Below are positions 53,443 through 61,726 of a DNA stretch of 64,000 nt, piece after piece. Origin of the DNA: JAHRAW01 sp965212085. Lineage in GTDB: Bacteria; Pseudomonadota; Gammaproteobacteria; Arenicellales; Poriferihabitantaceae. Under the pieces are notes generated by a model, which was not told where the DNA came from, made no database searches, and saw only the letters and a program-made list of their open reading frames with translations. A program made the position numbers and the translations under genes. The stretch lies in the NCBI GenBank assembly GCA_965212085.1, contig OZ243042.1:1426001-1490000 (forward strand), read 5' to 3'. The first letter of the stretch is position 1, and the number at the start of each line of letters is the position of its first letter.

Positions 53443-53982
53443 TCAACCGGACTGGCTGTCACCCCGCCCGTACAACGGGTCCACCTCCCGCATCAACGGC
53501 TCAAGTTCGGTCAGCGCTTTGCGATACACCCGTTTTTTAAACTCGACGATCTGCTGCAACGGACACCAGTAATCAACCCACCGCCACTCATCAAATTCCG
53601 GCGTACTGGAAATATCCAGCCGCACGCTGGATTCCTGGGAAATCAGTTTGAACAAAAACCAGCGTTGCTTCTGGCCGCGGAACTGGCGGGCGCGGCGGTA
53701 GCGTGCTCTGGGGGCGTAGGGGACTTCGTAGCGGAGCCAGTCGCCGGTGGCGCCGAGCAGGTGGACGTCGCCGGCGCCGAGGCCGATCTCTTCCTGCAAC
53801 TCGCGGAACGCCGCGTCCCGCGCCGACTCGTCCGGCCTGACGCCGCCCTGGGGAAACTGCCAGCCGTCGTGGCGCACGCGCCTTGCCCACAGTACCTGGC
53901 AGCGGTGGTTGCAGACGATGATGCCGACGTTTTTTCGGTATCCGTCCCGGTCAATGAGGTATTTGTCGTCGGCTTGCTCCAT
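53443..53982 (-). CDS. rppH: RNA pyrophosphohydrolase RppH
   Basis: Removes pyrophosphate from the 5' end of mRNA, opening it to RNase E decay. The 179-residue product starts MEQADDKYLIDRDGYRKNVGIIVCN and has WQFPQGGVRPDESARDAAFRELQEEIGL (Nudix box), WLRYEVP and RGQKQRWFLFKL. ATG at 53982 is chosen because the family normally begins with MID.DGYR-like sequence; an ATG at 54018 adds a non-family tail. It is third in a coq7-lysR-rppH line. Confidence 0.95.
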   Translation of the reverse strand: MEQADDKYLIDRDGYRKNVGIIVCNHRCQVLWARRVRHDGWQFPQGGVRPDESARDAAFRELQEEIGLGAGDVHLLGATGDWLRYEVPYAPRARYRRARQFRGQKQRWFLFKLISQESSVRLDISSTPEFDEWRWVDYWCPLQQIVEFKKRVYRKALTELEPLMREVDPLYGRGDSQSG

Positions 53983-54060
53983 TGCGCTATCATAATGGCC
54001 GGCGGCGCAGATATACAAGGGCGGTTCTGGTTCGGGTTCCGCGCAAACGACGCAAACGAC

Positions 54061-54981
54061 TCAGGAAGCAAACTCCGAACGCTTTGCGGCGCATTGCAAC
54101 TGCGCGAAGCCGAGAAACTCTTCCATCGCCTGCAAGCGGAATTTCTGGCGCTGATAGACCAGGGAAAACGGCCGGCGGATGGGCGGGTCGAGGGGCACGG
54201 CGCGCAGGGATTTCAGGATCAACTCCTTTTCCATGGTGGCGATGGACAAAATGGCGATGCCGAGGCCGGCGCTGACCGCGCTCTTGATGGATTCCGGGCT
54301 GCCGAACTCCATGATGATGTTGAGGCCGGCCGCTTCCCCGCCCCGGCCCAGGCCGGCGATGTAATTTTCCATCACTTCCCGGGTGCCGGAGCCTTCCTCG
54401 CGGCTGATGAACGGATACTCCAACAGCTCGCCGATGGCCACCGATTTTTTCTGCGCCAGGGCGTGATCCACCGGGCAGATCATCACCAGTTCGTCGTCCC
54501 AGATTACTTCCGTGATCAGGCTTTTGTTGTTGACCGGCCCCTCGACGATGCCGACGTCGATCTCGTTGTTTTCCACCATTTGGATGACGCCGTTGGTGTT
54601 GGCGATGTGCAGCCGCACCTGGACGCCGGGAAAACTCGACTGGTAGGCGCCGGCGATGCGGGGGATGAAGTACTCGCCGATGGTGGTGCTGGCGCCCACC
54701 ACCAGCGGCCCCTGAACCTCGCCGGTGAGGGTGCGGACGTCGTTGTCCATTTCGTTGTAGCGCGCCATGATGCGGTCGGCGTGGGTTTTGACCAACTCGC
54801 CGGCTTCGGTCAGCGTGATGCGGTTGTGGGTGCGGTCGAACAGGCGGGTGTTGAAGTGCTCTTCCAACTGGCGAATCTGGAAGGTGACCGCCGGCTGGGT
54901 CATGTGCAACGCCTCGGCGGCTTTGGTGAAGCTCAGCAGCCGGGCGACCGTCGCGAAAACTTGTAGTCTGCGATCAGCCAT
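54061..54981 (-). CDS. LysR-family transcriptional regulator
   Basis: A 306-residue regulator. The N-terminal winged helix-turn-helix is RLQVFATVARLLSFTKAAEALHMTQPAVTFQIRQLEEHF, followed by a linker helix and a periplasmic-binding-protein-like effector domain (VGASTTIGEYFIPRIAGAYQSSFPGVQVRLHIANT, DVGIVEGPV, ISREEGSGTREVME). The sequence is of the CbbR/CysB-like branch, but the effector and targets are not readable. It lies between coq7 and rppH and close to the divergent glc operon, which is a candidate target (inference). Confidence 0.9.
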   Translation of the reverse strand: MADRRLQVFATVARLLSFTKAAEALHMTQPAVTFQIRQLEEHFNTRLFDRTHNRITLTEAGELVKTHADRIMARYNEMDNDVRTLTGEVQGPLVVGASTTIGEYFIPRIAGAYQSSFPGVQVRLHIANTNGVIQMVENNEIDVGIVEGPVNNKSLITEVIWDDELVMICPVDHALAQKKSVAIGELLEYPFISREEGSGTREVMENYIAGLGRGGEAAGLNIIMEFGSPESIKSAVSAGLGIAILSIATMEKELILKSLRAVPLDPPIRRPFSLVYQRQKFRLQAMEEFLGFAQLQCAAKRSEFAS

Positions 54982-55010
54982 TTGGCGCGGGCGCGGTTAA
55001 ATCCACGCGG

Positions 55011-55682
55011 TTAAATCCAGTGGGCGGTGGAAGTCATCACCCCGGACGCAAGTCGCATCAGGCCCTTGACCGGCGGCGGCAGTTCGGCGGCGCCGGCTTC
55101 AACGGCGGCTTCGGCGTGCCGGCGTTCGTCTTCTTTCATCTGCGCCACCACTTCCCTGGAGCGGGCGTCGTTTTCCGGCAGTTTGCCGAGGTGGCCTTCG
55201 AGGTGCGCCACCACCTGGCGTTCGGTTTCCGCCACGAACCCCAGGTTCCATTTATCCCCGGCGAGGCCGGCGGCCCCGCCGATGGCGAACGCGCCGGCGC
55301 GCCATAACGGGTTGAGCAGGCTTTGGCGCGCGCCCAGTTCTTCGATGCGCTGTTCGCACCACGCGAGGTGGTCGTTCTCTTCCGCCGCGGCCCGCTGCAT
55401 GCGCTCGCGGACGCGCGCATCGCGGGCGGTCATCGCCTGGCTGTGATACAAGGCCTGGGCGCAAATCTCGCCGACGTGGTTGACGCGCATGTAGCGGCCC
55501 GAACGCCGGCGTTGTTCATCGCTCAGGGCATCATCGTCACGGGAACGGGCCGGGAACGGCCGCGGGGCGTGCGTCGCGGCGTCGCGGTCGCCAATGCCGC
55601 GAATGCCGCCAAAGCCGCCGAACATTCGGCAAAGGCCGATGATGACCCGGTCGGTGCCATTGTAGTTTCGTTGGTTGCTCAT
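55011..55682 (-). CDS. coq7: Demethoxyubiquinone hydroxylase Coq7
   Basis: Diiron monooxygenase of ubiquinone synthesis. The 223-residue protein has the diiron ligands in MRVNHVGEICAQALYHSQ, AAAEENDHLAWCEQRI (ExxH), VAHLEGHLGKLP and MKEDERRHAEAA (ExxH), and a membrane-associating hydrophobic hairpin. ATG at 55682 is chosen; the frame upstream to 55871 crosses the glcD promoter region. The N-terminal ~50 residues (GGFGGIRGIGDRDA...) are low-complexity and from GGC/ATT-type repeats. Confidence 0.93.
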   Translation of the reverse strand: MSNQRNYNGTDRVIIGLCRMFGGFGGIRGIGDRDAATHAPRPFPARSRDDDALSDEQRRRSGRYMRVNHVGEICAQALYHSQAMTARDARVRERMQRAAAEENDHLAWCEQRIEELGARQSLLNPLWRAGAFAIGGAAGLAGDKWNLGFVAETERQVVAHLEGHLGKLPENDARSREVVAQMKEDERRHAEAAVEAGAAELPPPVKGLMRLASGVMTSTAHWI

Positions 55683-55812
55683 GGGTTTTGGCGGGATGAG
55701 TGTGAATACCCGCGGCGCGCCATTGTAGCAGGATTGCCGGCGAATGCCCGTCGGTCGCCGCCGCCGGTCTATAATAAAGCAACGTTTCCGCCCCGTGATA
55801 TGAGCATAGCAA

Positions 55813-57276
55813 ATGAATCCCACCGACCGCCGCACCCTCAGCCGGCGTTTCCAAAAATTCCTGCCGCGCACCTCGGTAATTGACCAGCCGCAGTCGCTGC
55901 GCGTATATGAATGCGACAGCCTGAGCGCCTACCGCCAGCCGCCGCTGCTGGTGATACTGCCCGAGAGCGTGGCGCAGGTGCAACGCGCGCTGCGGCTTTG
56001 CAACGAGTTGCGGGTTCCGGTGGTCAGCCGTGGCGCCGGCACCGGGCTTTCCGGCGGCGCGCTGCCCCACGCCGAGGGCATCGTGCTGAGCCTCGCGAAG
56101 ATGAACGCGGTGCTGGAGATTGACGCCGCGAACCGCACCGCGCGGGTGCAGGCCGGCATCCGCAACCTCGCCATTTCCCAGGCGGTCGAACACCTCGGGC
56201 TTTTTTACGCCCCCGACCCGTCGTCCCAGGTCGCCTGCACCATCGGCGGCAATATCGCTGAAAACGCCGGCGGCGTTCACTGCCTCAAGTACGGCCTCAC
56301 GGTGCACAACATCGCCGCCCTGAAAATCGTGACCATAGACGGCGAACTCGCAACCCTCGGCGGCGCGGCCCTGGATTGCCCCGGCTTTGACTTGCTGGCG
56401 CTGATGACCGGTTCCGAAGGCATGCTCGGCGTGGTGGTGGAAGCCACGGTCAAACTGCTGCCCAAACCCGAAAGCGCGCGGGTCATGCTGGGGGTTTTTG
56501 ACTGCGCCGAAAACGCCGCCGACAGCGTCACCGACATCATCGCCGCCGGCATCATTCCGGCGGGCGTTGAGATGATGGACAACCCGGCGATTCGCGCCAC
56601 CGAGGATTTTGTCAACGCCGGTTATCCCCGAGACGCCGAGGCGATTTTGCTGTGCGAACTGGACGGCGCCGAACACGACGTGGTCGCGCAGATCGGCGAA
56701 GTGCGGCGCATCCTCGAAGCGCGCGGCGCGGTCGAAACCCGCCTCGCCCGGGACGAACGCGAACGCGCGTTGTTCTGGTCCGGGCGCAAGAGCGCCTTCC
56801 CGGCCATCGGGCGTCTTTCGCCGGACTACTACTGCATTGACGGCACCATCCCGCGCAAACACCTGAGCCGTGTGCTGGCCGGCATCAACCGCCTGTCCGC
56901 CGCGTTCGGCCTGCGGGTCGCCAACGTCTTTCACGCCGGAGACGGCAACCTGCACCCGCTGATTTTGTACGACGCCGGACGCCCCGAAGAGTTGGCAAAG
57001 GCCGAGGCGCTGGGGGAGAAAATCCTTGAACTGTGCATTGAGGTCGGCGGCACCATCACCGGCGAACACGGCGTCGGCATCGAAAAAATGGGCGGCATGT
57101 GCGTGCAGTTCAACGAACGCGAACGCGCCCAGTTCCACGCCGTGCGCGAGTCCTTCGACCCGCGCCGCCTGCTCAACCCCGGCAAGGCGATCCCGACCCT
57201 GGCCCGCTGCGCCGAGCACAACGCCATGCACGTGCACCACGGCGAAGTGCCGTTCCCCGAACTTGAGCGGTTCTAG
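55813..57276 (+). CDS. glcD: Glycolate oxidase FAD subunit GlcD
   Basis: FAD-linked subunit of glycolate (or D-lactate) dehydrogenase. The 487-residue protein has the FAD-binding loop VVSRGAGTGLSGGALP, PDPSSQVACTIGGNIAENAGGVHCLKYG, LMTGSEGMLGVVVEATVKLLP, and the C-terminal NVFHAGDGNLHPLILYD and TITGEHGVGIEKM motifs. It is first in a tight glcD-glcE-glcF cluster and diverges from coq7 across 130 bases. Confidence 0.94.
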   Translation: MNPTDRRTLSRRFQKFLPRTSVIDQPQSLRVYECDSLSAYRQPPLLVILPESVAQVQRALRLCNELRVPVVSRGAGTGLSGGALPHAEGIVLSLAKMNAVLEIDAANRTARVQAGIRNLAISQAVEHLGLFYAPDPSSQVACTIGGNIAENAGGVHCLKYGLTVHNIAALKIVTIDGELATLGGAALDCPGFDLLALMTGSEGMLGVVVEATVKLLPKPESARVMLGVFDCAENAADSVTDIIAAGIIPAGVEMMDNPAIRATEDFVNAGYPRDAEAILLCELDGAEHDVVAQIGEVRRILEARGAVETRLARDERERALFWSGRKSAFPAIGRLSPDYYCIDGTIPRKHLSRVLAGINRLSAAFGLRVANVFHAGDGNLHPLILYDAGRPEELAKAEALGEKILELCIEVGGTITGEHGVGIEKMGGMCVQFNERERAQFHAVRESFDPRRLLNPGKAIPTLARCAEHNAMHVHHGEVPFPELERF

Positions 57277-57282
57277 TCGGGC

Positions 57283-58386
57283 GTGTCCGAAGGCATCGAA
57301 CAAGACCTGCAACAACGGGTGCTGGAGGCCAAGCGCCGCGCCCGGCCCCTGAACATCGTCGGCGGCAACAGCAAGTCTTTCTATGGGCGCGAAGCCGGCG
57401 GCGCGGATCTTGCCCTTGAAGTCGCCGCCCACGAAGGCGTCATCCACTACGACCCCGCCGAACTGGTCATCACCGCGCGCGCCGGCACCCGCATCGTTGA
57501 CCTCGAAGAACTGCTGGCGTTGCAAAACCAGATGCTGGGTTTTGAGCCGCCGCAATTTACCCGGGCCGCGACCCTCGGCGGTGCGGTGGCCGCCGGGCTT
57601 GCCGGTCCGCGCCGGCCCTATTCGGGGGCGGGGGCGGTGCGGGACTTCGTGCTGGGGGTCAAAATCCTGAACGGCGGCGGCGACGTCATGCGCTTCGGCG
57701 GCGAGGTGATGAAAAACGTCGCCGGGTTTGACATCTCCCGCCTGATGGCCGGGGCGATGGGCACCCTCGGCGTCCTGCTGGAGGTCTCGCTGCGCGTCGT
57801 GCCGCAGCCGCAGGCGGAAAAAACCCTGGTGCTGGAACAGCCCGATCCCGTTGATGCCATCGCCCTGTTCAACCGCCTGGCCGGGCGGCCCCTGCCCCTG
57901 TCGGCGGCGGCGTGGCGGGACGGCGAGACGCGCATCCGCTTGTCGGCGAGCGCGGCGGGGGTCAAAAGCGCGGCCAAAATTATCGGCGGCGAAGAAGATT
58001 CAGACGCTGCGGGGGCTGCGGGGCGCAAGTTCTGGCAACAACTGCGGGATCATCAACTGCCGTTTTTCCTGCACGAACAACCATTGTTGCGCGCCTCGCT
58101 GCCCCCCGCCGCCGCCCTGACCTTGCCTCCCGGCGCGATGCAATTCCTGGACTGGGGCGGCGCCCAACGCTGGATTACGGGCCCGGTGGACGCGGACTTG
58201 ATGCGCTCGTTACGCCGGGCGGTGGCCGAACACGGCGGCCACGTCACCCGCTTTCGCCACGCCGACCGCCGCGGCGAAGTGTTTCAGCCCCTCGCCCCGG
58301 TGCTGCAAATCCTTCACCTGCGGCTGAAGCGCGCCTTCGACCCCGGCGGCATCCTCAACCCGGGCCGCCTGTACGGAGACCTGTAG
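57283..58386 (+). CDS. glcE: Glycolate oxidase subunit GlcE
   Basis: Second FAD-binding-type subunit of glycolate oxidase, 367 residues. It begins with GTG six bases after glcD and has NIVGGNSKSFYGRE, TRIVDLEELLALQNQMLGFEPPQF, GGAVAAGLAGPRRPYSGAGAVRDFVLGVKILNG and MKNVAGFDISRLMAGAMGTLGVLLEVSL. A short acidic/Ala insertion (EEDSDAAGAAG) occurs near residue 230. The stop abuts the glcF ATG directly. Confidence 0.93.
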   Translation: MSEGIEQDLQQRVLEAKRRARPLNIVGGNSKSFYGREAGGADLALEVAAHEGVIHYDPAELVITARAGTRIVDLEELLALQNQMLGFEPPQFTRAATLGGAVAAGLAGPRRPYSGAGAVRDFVLGVKILNGGGDVMRFGGEVMKNVAGFDISRLMAGAMGTLGVLLEVSLRVVPQPQAEKTLVLEQPDPVDAIALFNRLAGRPLPLSAAAWRDGETRIRLSASAAGVKSAAKIIGGEEDSDAAGAAGRKFWQQLRDHQLPFFLHEQPLLRASLPPAAALTLPPGAMQFLDWGGAQRWITGPVDADLMRSLRRAVAEHGGHVTRFRHADRRGEVFQPLAPVLQILHLRLKRAFDPGGILNPGRLYGDL

Positions 58387-59592
58387 ATGCAAACCGCCCT
58401 CAGCCCCGAATTTCAGAACACCGCCACCGGCCAACTCGCCGAGGAAATCCTGCGTAAGTGCGTGCACTGCGGTTTTTGCAACGCCACCTGTCCCACCTAC
58501 GAACTGCTCGGCGACGAACTCGACGGCCCGCGCGGGCGCATTTACCAGATGAAACAACTCTTTGAAGGCGACGGCGGCGCGGCCATGCGCGTTCACCTCG
58601 ACCGCTGCCTGTTGTGCCGCGCCTGCGAACCCGCGTGCCCGTCGGGGGTGCGCTACGGCGCGCTTTTGGAAATCAGCAAGGCCACCCTTGATGAAAAATT
58701 TCCGCGCGCCTTCGCCGACCGCTTCCGCCGCCGCCTGCTCGGTCAGATCATCAGCCGCCGCAACTTGTTTGCGCCGCTGCTGGAACTCGCTCGCGGGGTG
58801 CGCGGGATGTTGCCGCGCACCCTTGCCGACAAGGTGCCGGCGCGGCAGTTGCCGTTGCCTTTGGCGTGGCCGCAAACCAACCACCCGCGCAAGATGATCG
58901 CGCTGGCCGGCTGCGTGCAGTCGCCGGTCGCCCCCAACACCAACCTCGCCGCCGCCCGGGTCCTCGACCGGCTCGGCATCACGTTGTTTGAAGTGGGCGG
59001 CGTTGGCTGCTGCGGCGGGGTGCCGCTGCACACCTCCGGCGACGCCGAAGGCCGGGCCTCGGCGCGCGCGGTGATCGACCACTGGCTGCCCCACATTGAG
59101 CGCGGGGTCGAGGCCATCGTCATGACCGCGAGCGGCTGCGGCGTTACCCTCAAGGAATACCCGCGACTGTTCGCAGACGATCCCGAATACCGCGAAAAAG
59201 CCCGCCGGGTCAGCGACCTGAGCGTGGACTTGTGCGAAGTGATCGCCCGCGAACTGCCGCCCGATTATGCCCCCGCCCATCCCCGGCAACGGGTCGCGTT
59301 CCACGCCCCGTGCACGCTGCAACACGGCCAGCGCATCGCCGGTTGCGTCGAGGGGATTCTGGAACGCGCCGGGCATACCTTGTGCGCGGTGCGCGATGCG
59401 CATTTATGCTGCGGCTCGGCGGGCACCTACGCCATCTTGCAGCCGAAAATTTCCGCGCAGTTGCGGCGCGCCAAGCAGGCGGCGCTCGCCGCCGATAACC
59501 CGGACGTGGTGTGCACCGCCAACATCGGTTGTCAGATCCAACTCGGCGAAGGCGCCGCGCCGCTGGTGCACTGGATCGAATTGTTGTTATAG
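58387..59592 (+). CDS. glcF: Glycolate oxidase iron-sulfur subunit GlcF
   Basis: Electron-transfer subunit of glycolate oxidase. It has two 4Fe-4S motifs, CVHCGFCNATCPTY (about residues 22-35) and CLLCRACEPACPSGVRYG (~76-93). Two cysteine-rich CCG domains follow (GVGCCGGVPLH; HAPCTLQHG; HLCCGSAGTYAI). It is 401 residues. The start is immediately after the glcE stop. Confidence 0.94.
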   Translation: MQTALSPEFQNTATGQLAEEILRKCVHCGFCNATCPTYELLGDELDGPRGRIYQMKQLFEGDGGAAMRVHLDRCLLCRACEPACPSGVRYGALLEISKATLDEKFPRAFADRFRRRLLGQIISRRNLFAPLLELARGVRGMLPRTLADKVPARQLPLPLAWPQTNHPRKMIALAGCVQSPVAPNTNLAAARVLDRLGITLFEVGGVGCCGGVPLHTSGDAEGRASARAVIDHWLPHIERGVEAIVMTASGCGVTLKEYPRLFADDPEYREKARRVSDLSVDLCEVIARELPPDYAPAHPRQRVAFHAPCTLQHGQRIAGCVEGILERAGHTLCAVRDAHLCCGSAGTYAILQPKISAQLRRAKQAALAADNPDVVCTANIGCQIQLGEGAAPLVHWIELLL

Positions 59593-59673
59593 CCCCACGG
59601 GCTGAGCGCGGTGCTACAATCCGCCGCTCCAACGATTAACCATCAACGATCAACCACCGACGCCCGCCCGACG

Positions 59674-59988
59674 ATGAGCGAACCCCACTACCGGCGCCAT
59701 GTATTTTTCTGCGTCAACCAACGAGACGGCGAGCGCCGCTGCTGCGCCGACCACGACGCCGCCGGATGCCGGGAGTACGCCAAGCAGCGAATGAAAGCCG
59801 CCGGCTTCCACGGCCACGGCATGGTCCGCGTCAACCAGTGCGGATGCCTCGACCGCTGCGAACAAGGCCCGGTGATGGTGGTGTACCCGGAAGGGGTGTG
59901 GTACAGCTACGTGGACCACGAAGACATTGACGAGATCGTCGAGCAGCATTTGCTCAAGGGCAAGATCGTCGAAAGGCTGCGAATCTGA
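59674..59988 (+). CDS. Thioredoxin-like (2Fe-2S) ferredoxin
   Basis: A 104-residue protein of the small thioredoxin-fold 2Fe-2S ferredoxin family, with cysteines in HVFFCVNQR, ERRCCADHDAAGC and NQCGCLDRCEQGPVMVVYPEG. The DEIVEQHLLKGKIVERL ending is typical. ATG at 59674 (MSEPHYRRHVFFC) is preferred over an upstream in-frame start at 59611. It lies 81 bases after glcF and could be the end of that transcript. A role as electron acceptor is only inferred. Confidence 0.9.
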   Translation: MSEPHYRRHVFFCVNQRDGERRCCADHDAAGCREYAKQRMKAAGFHGHGMVRVNQCGCLDRCEQGPVMVVYPEGVWYSYVDHEDIDEIVEQHLLKGKIVERLRI

Positions 59989-60176
59989 GCGCCGGCACCG
60001 GCGTCCCGCACATTCCGAACCCGCCGTTTTGTGACGCCCGGTGCGGGCGTAAATCCTCCCATTTTCAAGCCGTCCGGTGCGGGCGGGATGCGCCGCCCGT
60101 GGGCCAGGATCGGGTTTTGGCGTTTAGTGGTTGGTGGTCGTTCAAAACCCCAAGATGTGCCAAAACCGCCGATTTT

Positions 60177-60205
60177 TTGATTAGTTTTTATTTATGGTTT
60201 ATATT
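60177..60205 (+). promoter_or_regulatory. Sigma-70-like promoter of a candidate small RNA
   Basis: TTGATT at 60177-60182 and TATATT at 60200-60205 are separated by exactly 17 bases, within a strongly A+T-rich stretch. A start near 60212 is predicted. Confidence 0.65.
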
Positions 60206-60211
60206 GGAAGC

Positions 60212-60374
60212 ATAAATATATTTGTGAAAAATAGGTATTTACAGGCCGTTAATCACCGGATAATTCGGCCATGTTCAATGAGTAAGCATCACGGGCCGGG
60301 GGGCGGCCCTGAACAACTCCTCCATCCTCCTTATGGTGGTTTAGGCGTGGCACTCTCTGCCACGCCATTTTTTT
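60212..60374 (+). ncRNA. Candidate small regulatory RNA with anti-Shine-Dalgarno loop
   Basis: About 163 bases between a good promoter and a strong intrinsic terminator, with no ORF. Predicted hairpins are GGCCG...CGGCC (60244-60270, loop containing ACCGGA), GGGCCG-GGGGG-CGGCCC (60293-60309), and CCTCCAT-CCTCCTT-ATGGTGG (60319-60339, one U·U mismatch), whose 7-base loop is CCUCCUU, complementary to ribosome-binding sites. The terminator hairpin follows. Such CCUCC loops occur in several known families of proteobacterial small RNAs. The length and targets are not known. The 59989-60211 part upstream shows no gene. Confidence 0.6.
60344..60374 (+). terminator. Rho-independent terminator
   Basis: GGCGTGGCA and TGCCACGCC form a 9-bp perfect stem with a 5-base loop (CTCTC), followed by A and seven T. 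It would end the candidate small RNA and any read-through from the ferredoxin gene, ahead of the convergent DUF2797 gene. Confidence 0.92.
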
Positions 60375-60399
60375 GGTGGGAGTCCGGCGGCGCAAGCCG

Positions 60400-61254
60400 C
60401 TACCCTGAACCAATCACCACCTCATACCCCCCAAACTTCCGCACGTTCAACACCCCGCCATCAAACAACAAATACTGCCCCTTAATCCCATCCAGCCGCC
60501 CGCCGACAACGGCGGTCTTGTCAAAACTCAAACTGACCACCTTCTCAGGATACCGCGCAACCGGATAACGCAAACTAACCGGCGCCTCATCAAGCCGCTC
60601 CCACTCAACCCCGGGCTGCGTCTTTTTCAACTCGGCCAAGTCGCTTGCCGCCTCCCCAAGAACGCGCTCAGCCGCAGCCCGCAAGTCCACCACTTCGGCA
60701 GATCCTTCCAGCATCTTCCGCCAGTCGGTGCGGTCGCTGATATGCTTCGCCAGCGCGTTTTCCAGCAAGCCGGAATGAAGCCGGTTTTTGACCTTGAAAA
60801 TCGCCAACGCCTGGCTCGCGCCCTGGTCTATCCAGCGCGTTGGAATCTGGCCGCTGCGGGTGATCCCGACTTTCAGCCCCGACGAGTTGGCGATGTACAC
60901 GTAGTGCTCGCGCATGCAATGACCGTCGGCCCACTTTTCATCCCGGCAGGTGCCGAGGTGGTAATGACAGGTATGCGGGCGCACGATGCACAGGTCACAT
61001 TCGGCGAGGTTTTTGAAACAAGGAAAGCAGTAACCCCGGGCAAAACTCTTGCTGGTTTTTCTGCCGCAGGCGGTGCAGAAGATGTTGCCGGTGAAGGAGA
61101 GTGAAAGCGTCCCGCCGATGCGCGCGTTCACGGCGAAGAGTTGATCGCCGAGCGGCAGTTGGTACGCCACCGGGTCGGCGAGGGCGACTTTCATTTTGCG
61201 CAGGACGCCGCGCGGGGATGGTTCGCTCGCGATCATGGATGGGACGCTACGCAA
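60400..61254 (-). CDS. DUF2797 family protein with cysteine clusters and GIY-YIG-like segment
   Basis: A 284-residue protein of the DUF2797 type. An N-terminal β-rich region is followed by cysteine/histidine clusters (CTACGRKTSKSFARGYCFPCF, CDLC...HTCHYHLGTC) suggesting one or two zinc sites. Then YVYIANSSGLKVGITR...RWIDQGASQ...LENALAKHI recalls the GIY-YIG nuclease core (two short strands, Arg, later Glu). The C-terminal part (VVGGRLDGIKGQYLLFDGGVLNVRKFGGYEVV) is characteristic of the family. Function is unknown; the nuclease idea is inference. Alternative starts are ATG at 61236 and 61194. It is last in a four-gene minus-strand run. Confidence 0.8.
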   Translation of the reverse strand: MRSVPSMIASEPSPRGVLRKMKVALADPVAYQLPLGDQLFAVNARIGGTLSLSFTGNIFCTACGRKTSKSFARGYCFPCFKNLAECDLCIVRPHTCHYHLGTCRDEKWADGHCMREHYVYIANSSGLKVGITRSGQIPTRWIDQGASQALAIFKVKNRLHSGLLENALAKHISDRTDWRKMLEGSAEVVDLRAAAERVLGEAASDLAELKKTQPGVEWERLDEAPVSLRYPVARYPEKVVSLSFDKTAVVGGRLDGIKGQYLLFDGGVLNVRKFGGYEVVIGSG

Positions 61255-61310
61255 TTCCGGCCCCGGCCCGGATACTGCGAAAGGCTATGGGCGGTTTTCG
61301 CAGCGGAGAT

Positions 61311-61523
61311 TCACTCTTCCCTATCGCGCAGGGAATCCGCCTCAAACCCCCGGTCTGCCACCCGGCCATACTTGCTTTCCGCCGAAAGCGCGCCCCGGCG
61401 CTCGCCGGAAGAACCGGAACCGAAATAGCGATCCTCAAACCAGCACGCAAAGATATAGATGAAAATCATCGCCACCAGAATTACAACGGACAGAACAGCA
61501 ACCGTATTCATCATTCGCCTCAT
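61311..61523 (-). CDS. Small membrane protein, unknown function (second of pair)
   Basis: A 70-residue protein with one clear membrane helix (VAVLSVVILVAMIFIYIFACWF, about residues 8-29) and a charged, soluble C-terminal tail. Its ATG overlaps the stop of the preceding small gene as ATGA, strong evidence of coupled translation. Family not recognised. The lower G+C and position inside a tight operon support it as real, though the tail could be a frame artefact. Confidence 0.5.
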   Translation of the reverse strand: MRRMMNTVAVLSVVILVAMIFIYIFACWFEDRYFGSGSSGERRGALSAESKYGRVADRGFEADSLRDREE

Positions 61524-61705
61524 ATGACTCCAATGCTAATACAGACACTACCGGCTGATAATAGCACAAAAAAACCAACCGGATCGAATGTGGATTGAAT
61601 TATCGCATCAATGATGCTGGCACCCACCAAAATTGAGCCGACTTGTCCAATGTAGTTGGCCGCCCGATGCGAGACGCCGGGCTTCAGTCGTTTCAAGAAA
61701 GTCAT
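61520..61705 (-). CDS. Small membrane protein, unknown function (first of pair)
   Basis: A 61-residue protein with a basic N-terminus (MTFLKRLKPGVSHRAAN) and two hydrophobic helices (IGQVGSILVGASIIDAII; VGFFVLLSAGSVCISIGVI) joined by QSTFDP. It starts 21 bases after the stop of the trans-sulfuration gene and overlaps the next small gene. No clear Shine-Dalgarno is seen. Family not recognised; no function is proposed. Confidence 0.5.
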   Translation of the reverse strand: MTFLKRLKPGVSHRAANYIGQVGSILVGASIIDAIIQSTFDPVGFFVLLSAGSVCISIGVI

Positions 61706-61726
61706 GCTTGAAGTATAACATGCTAT

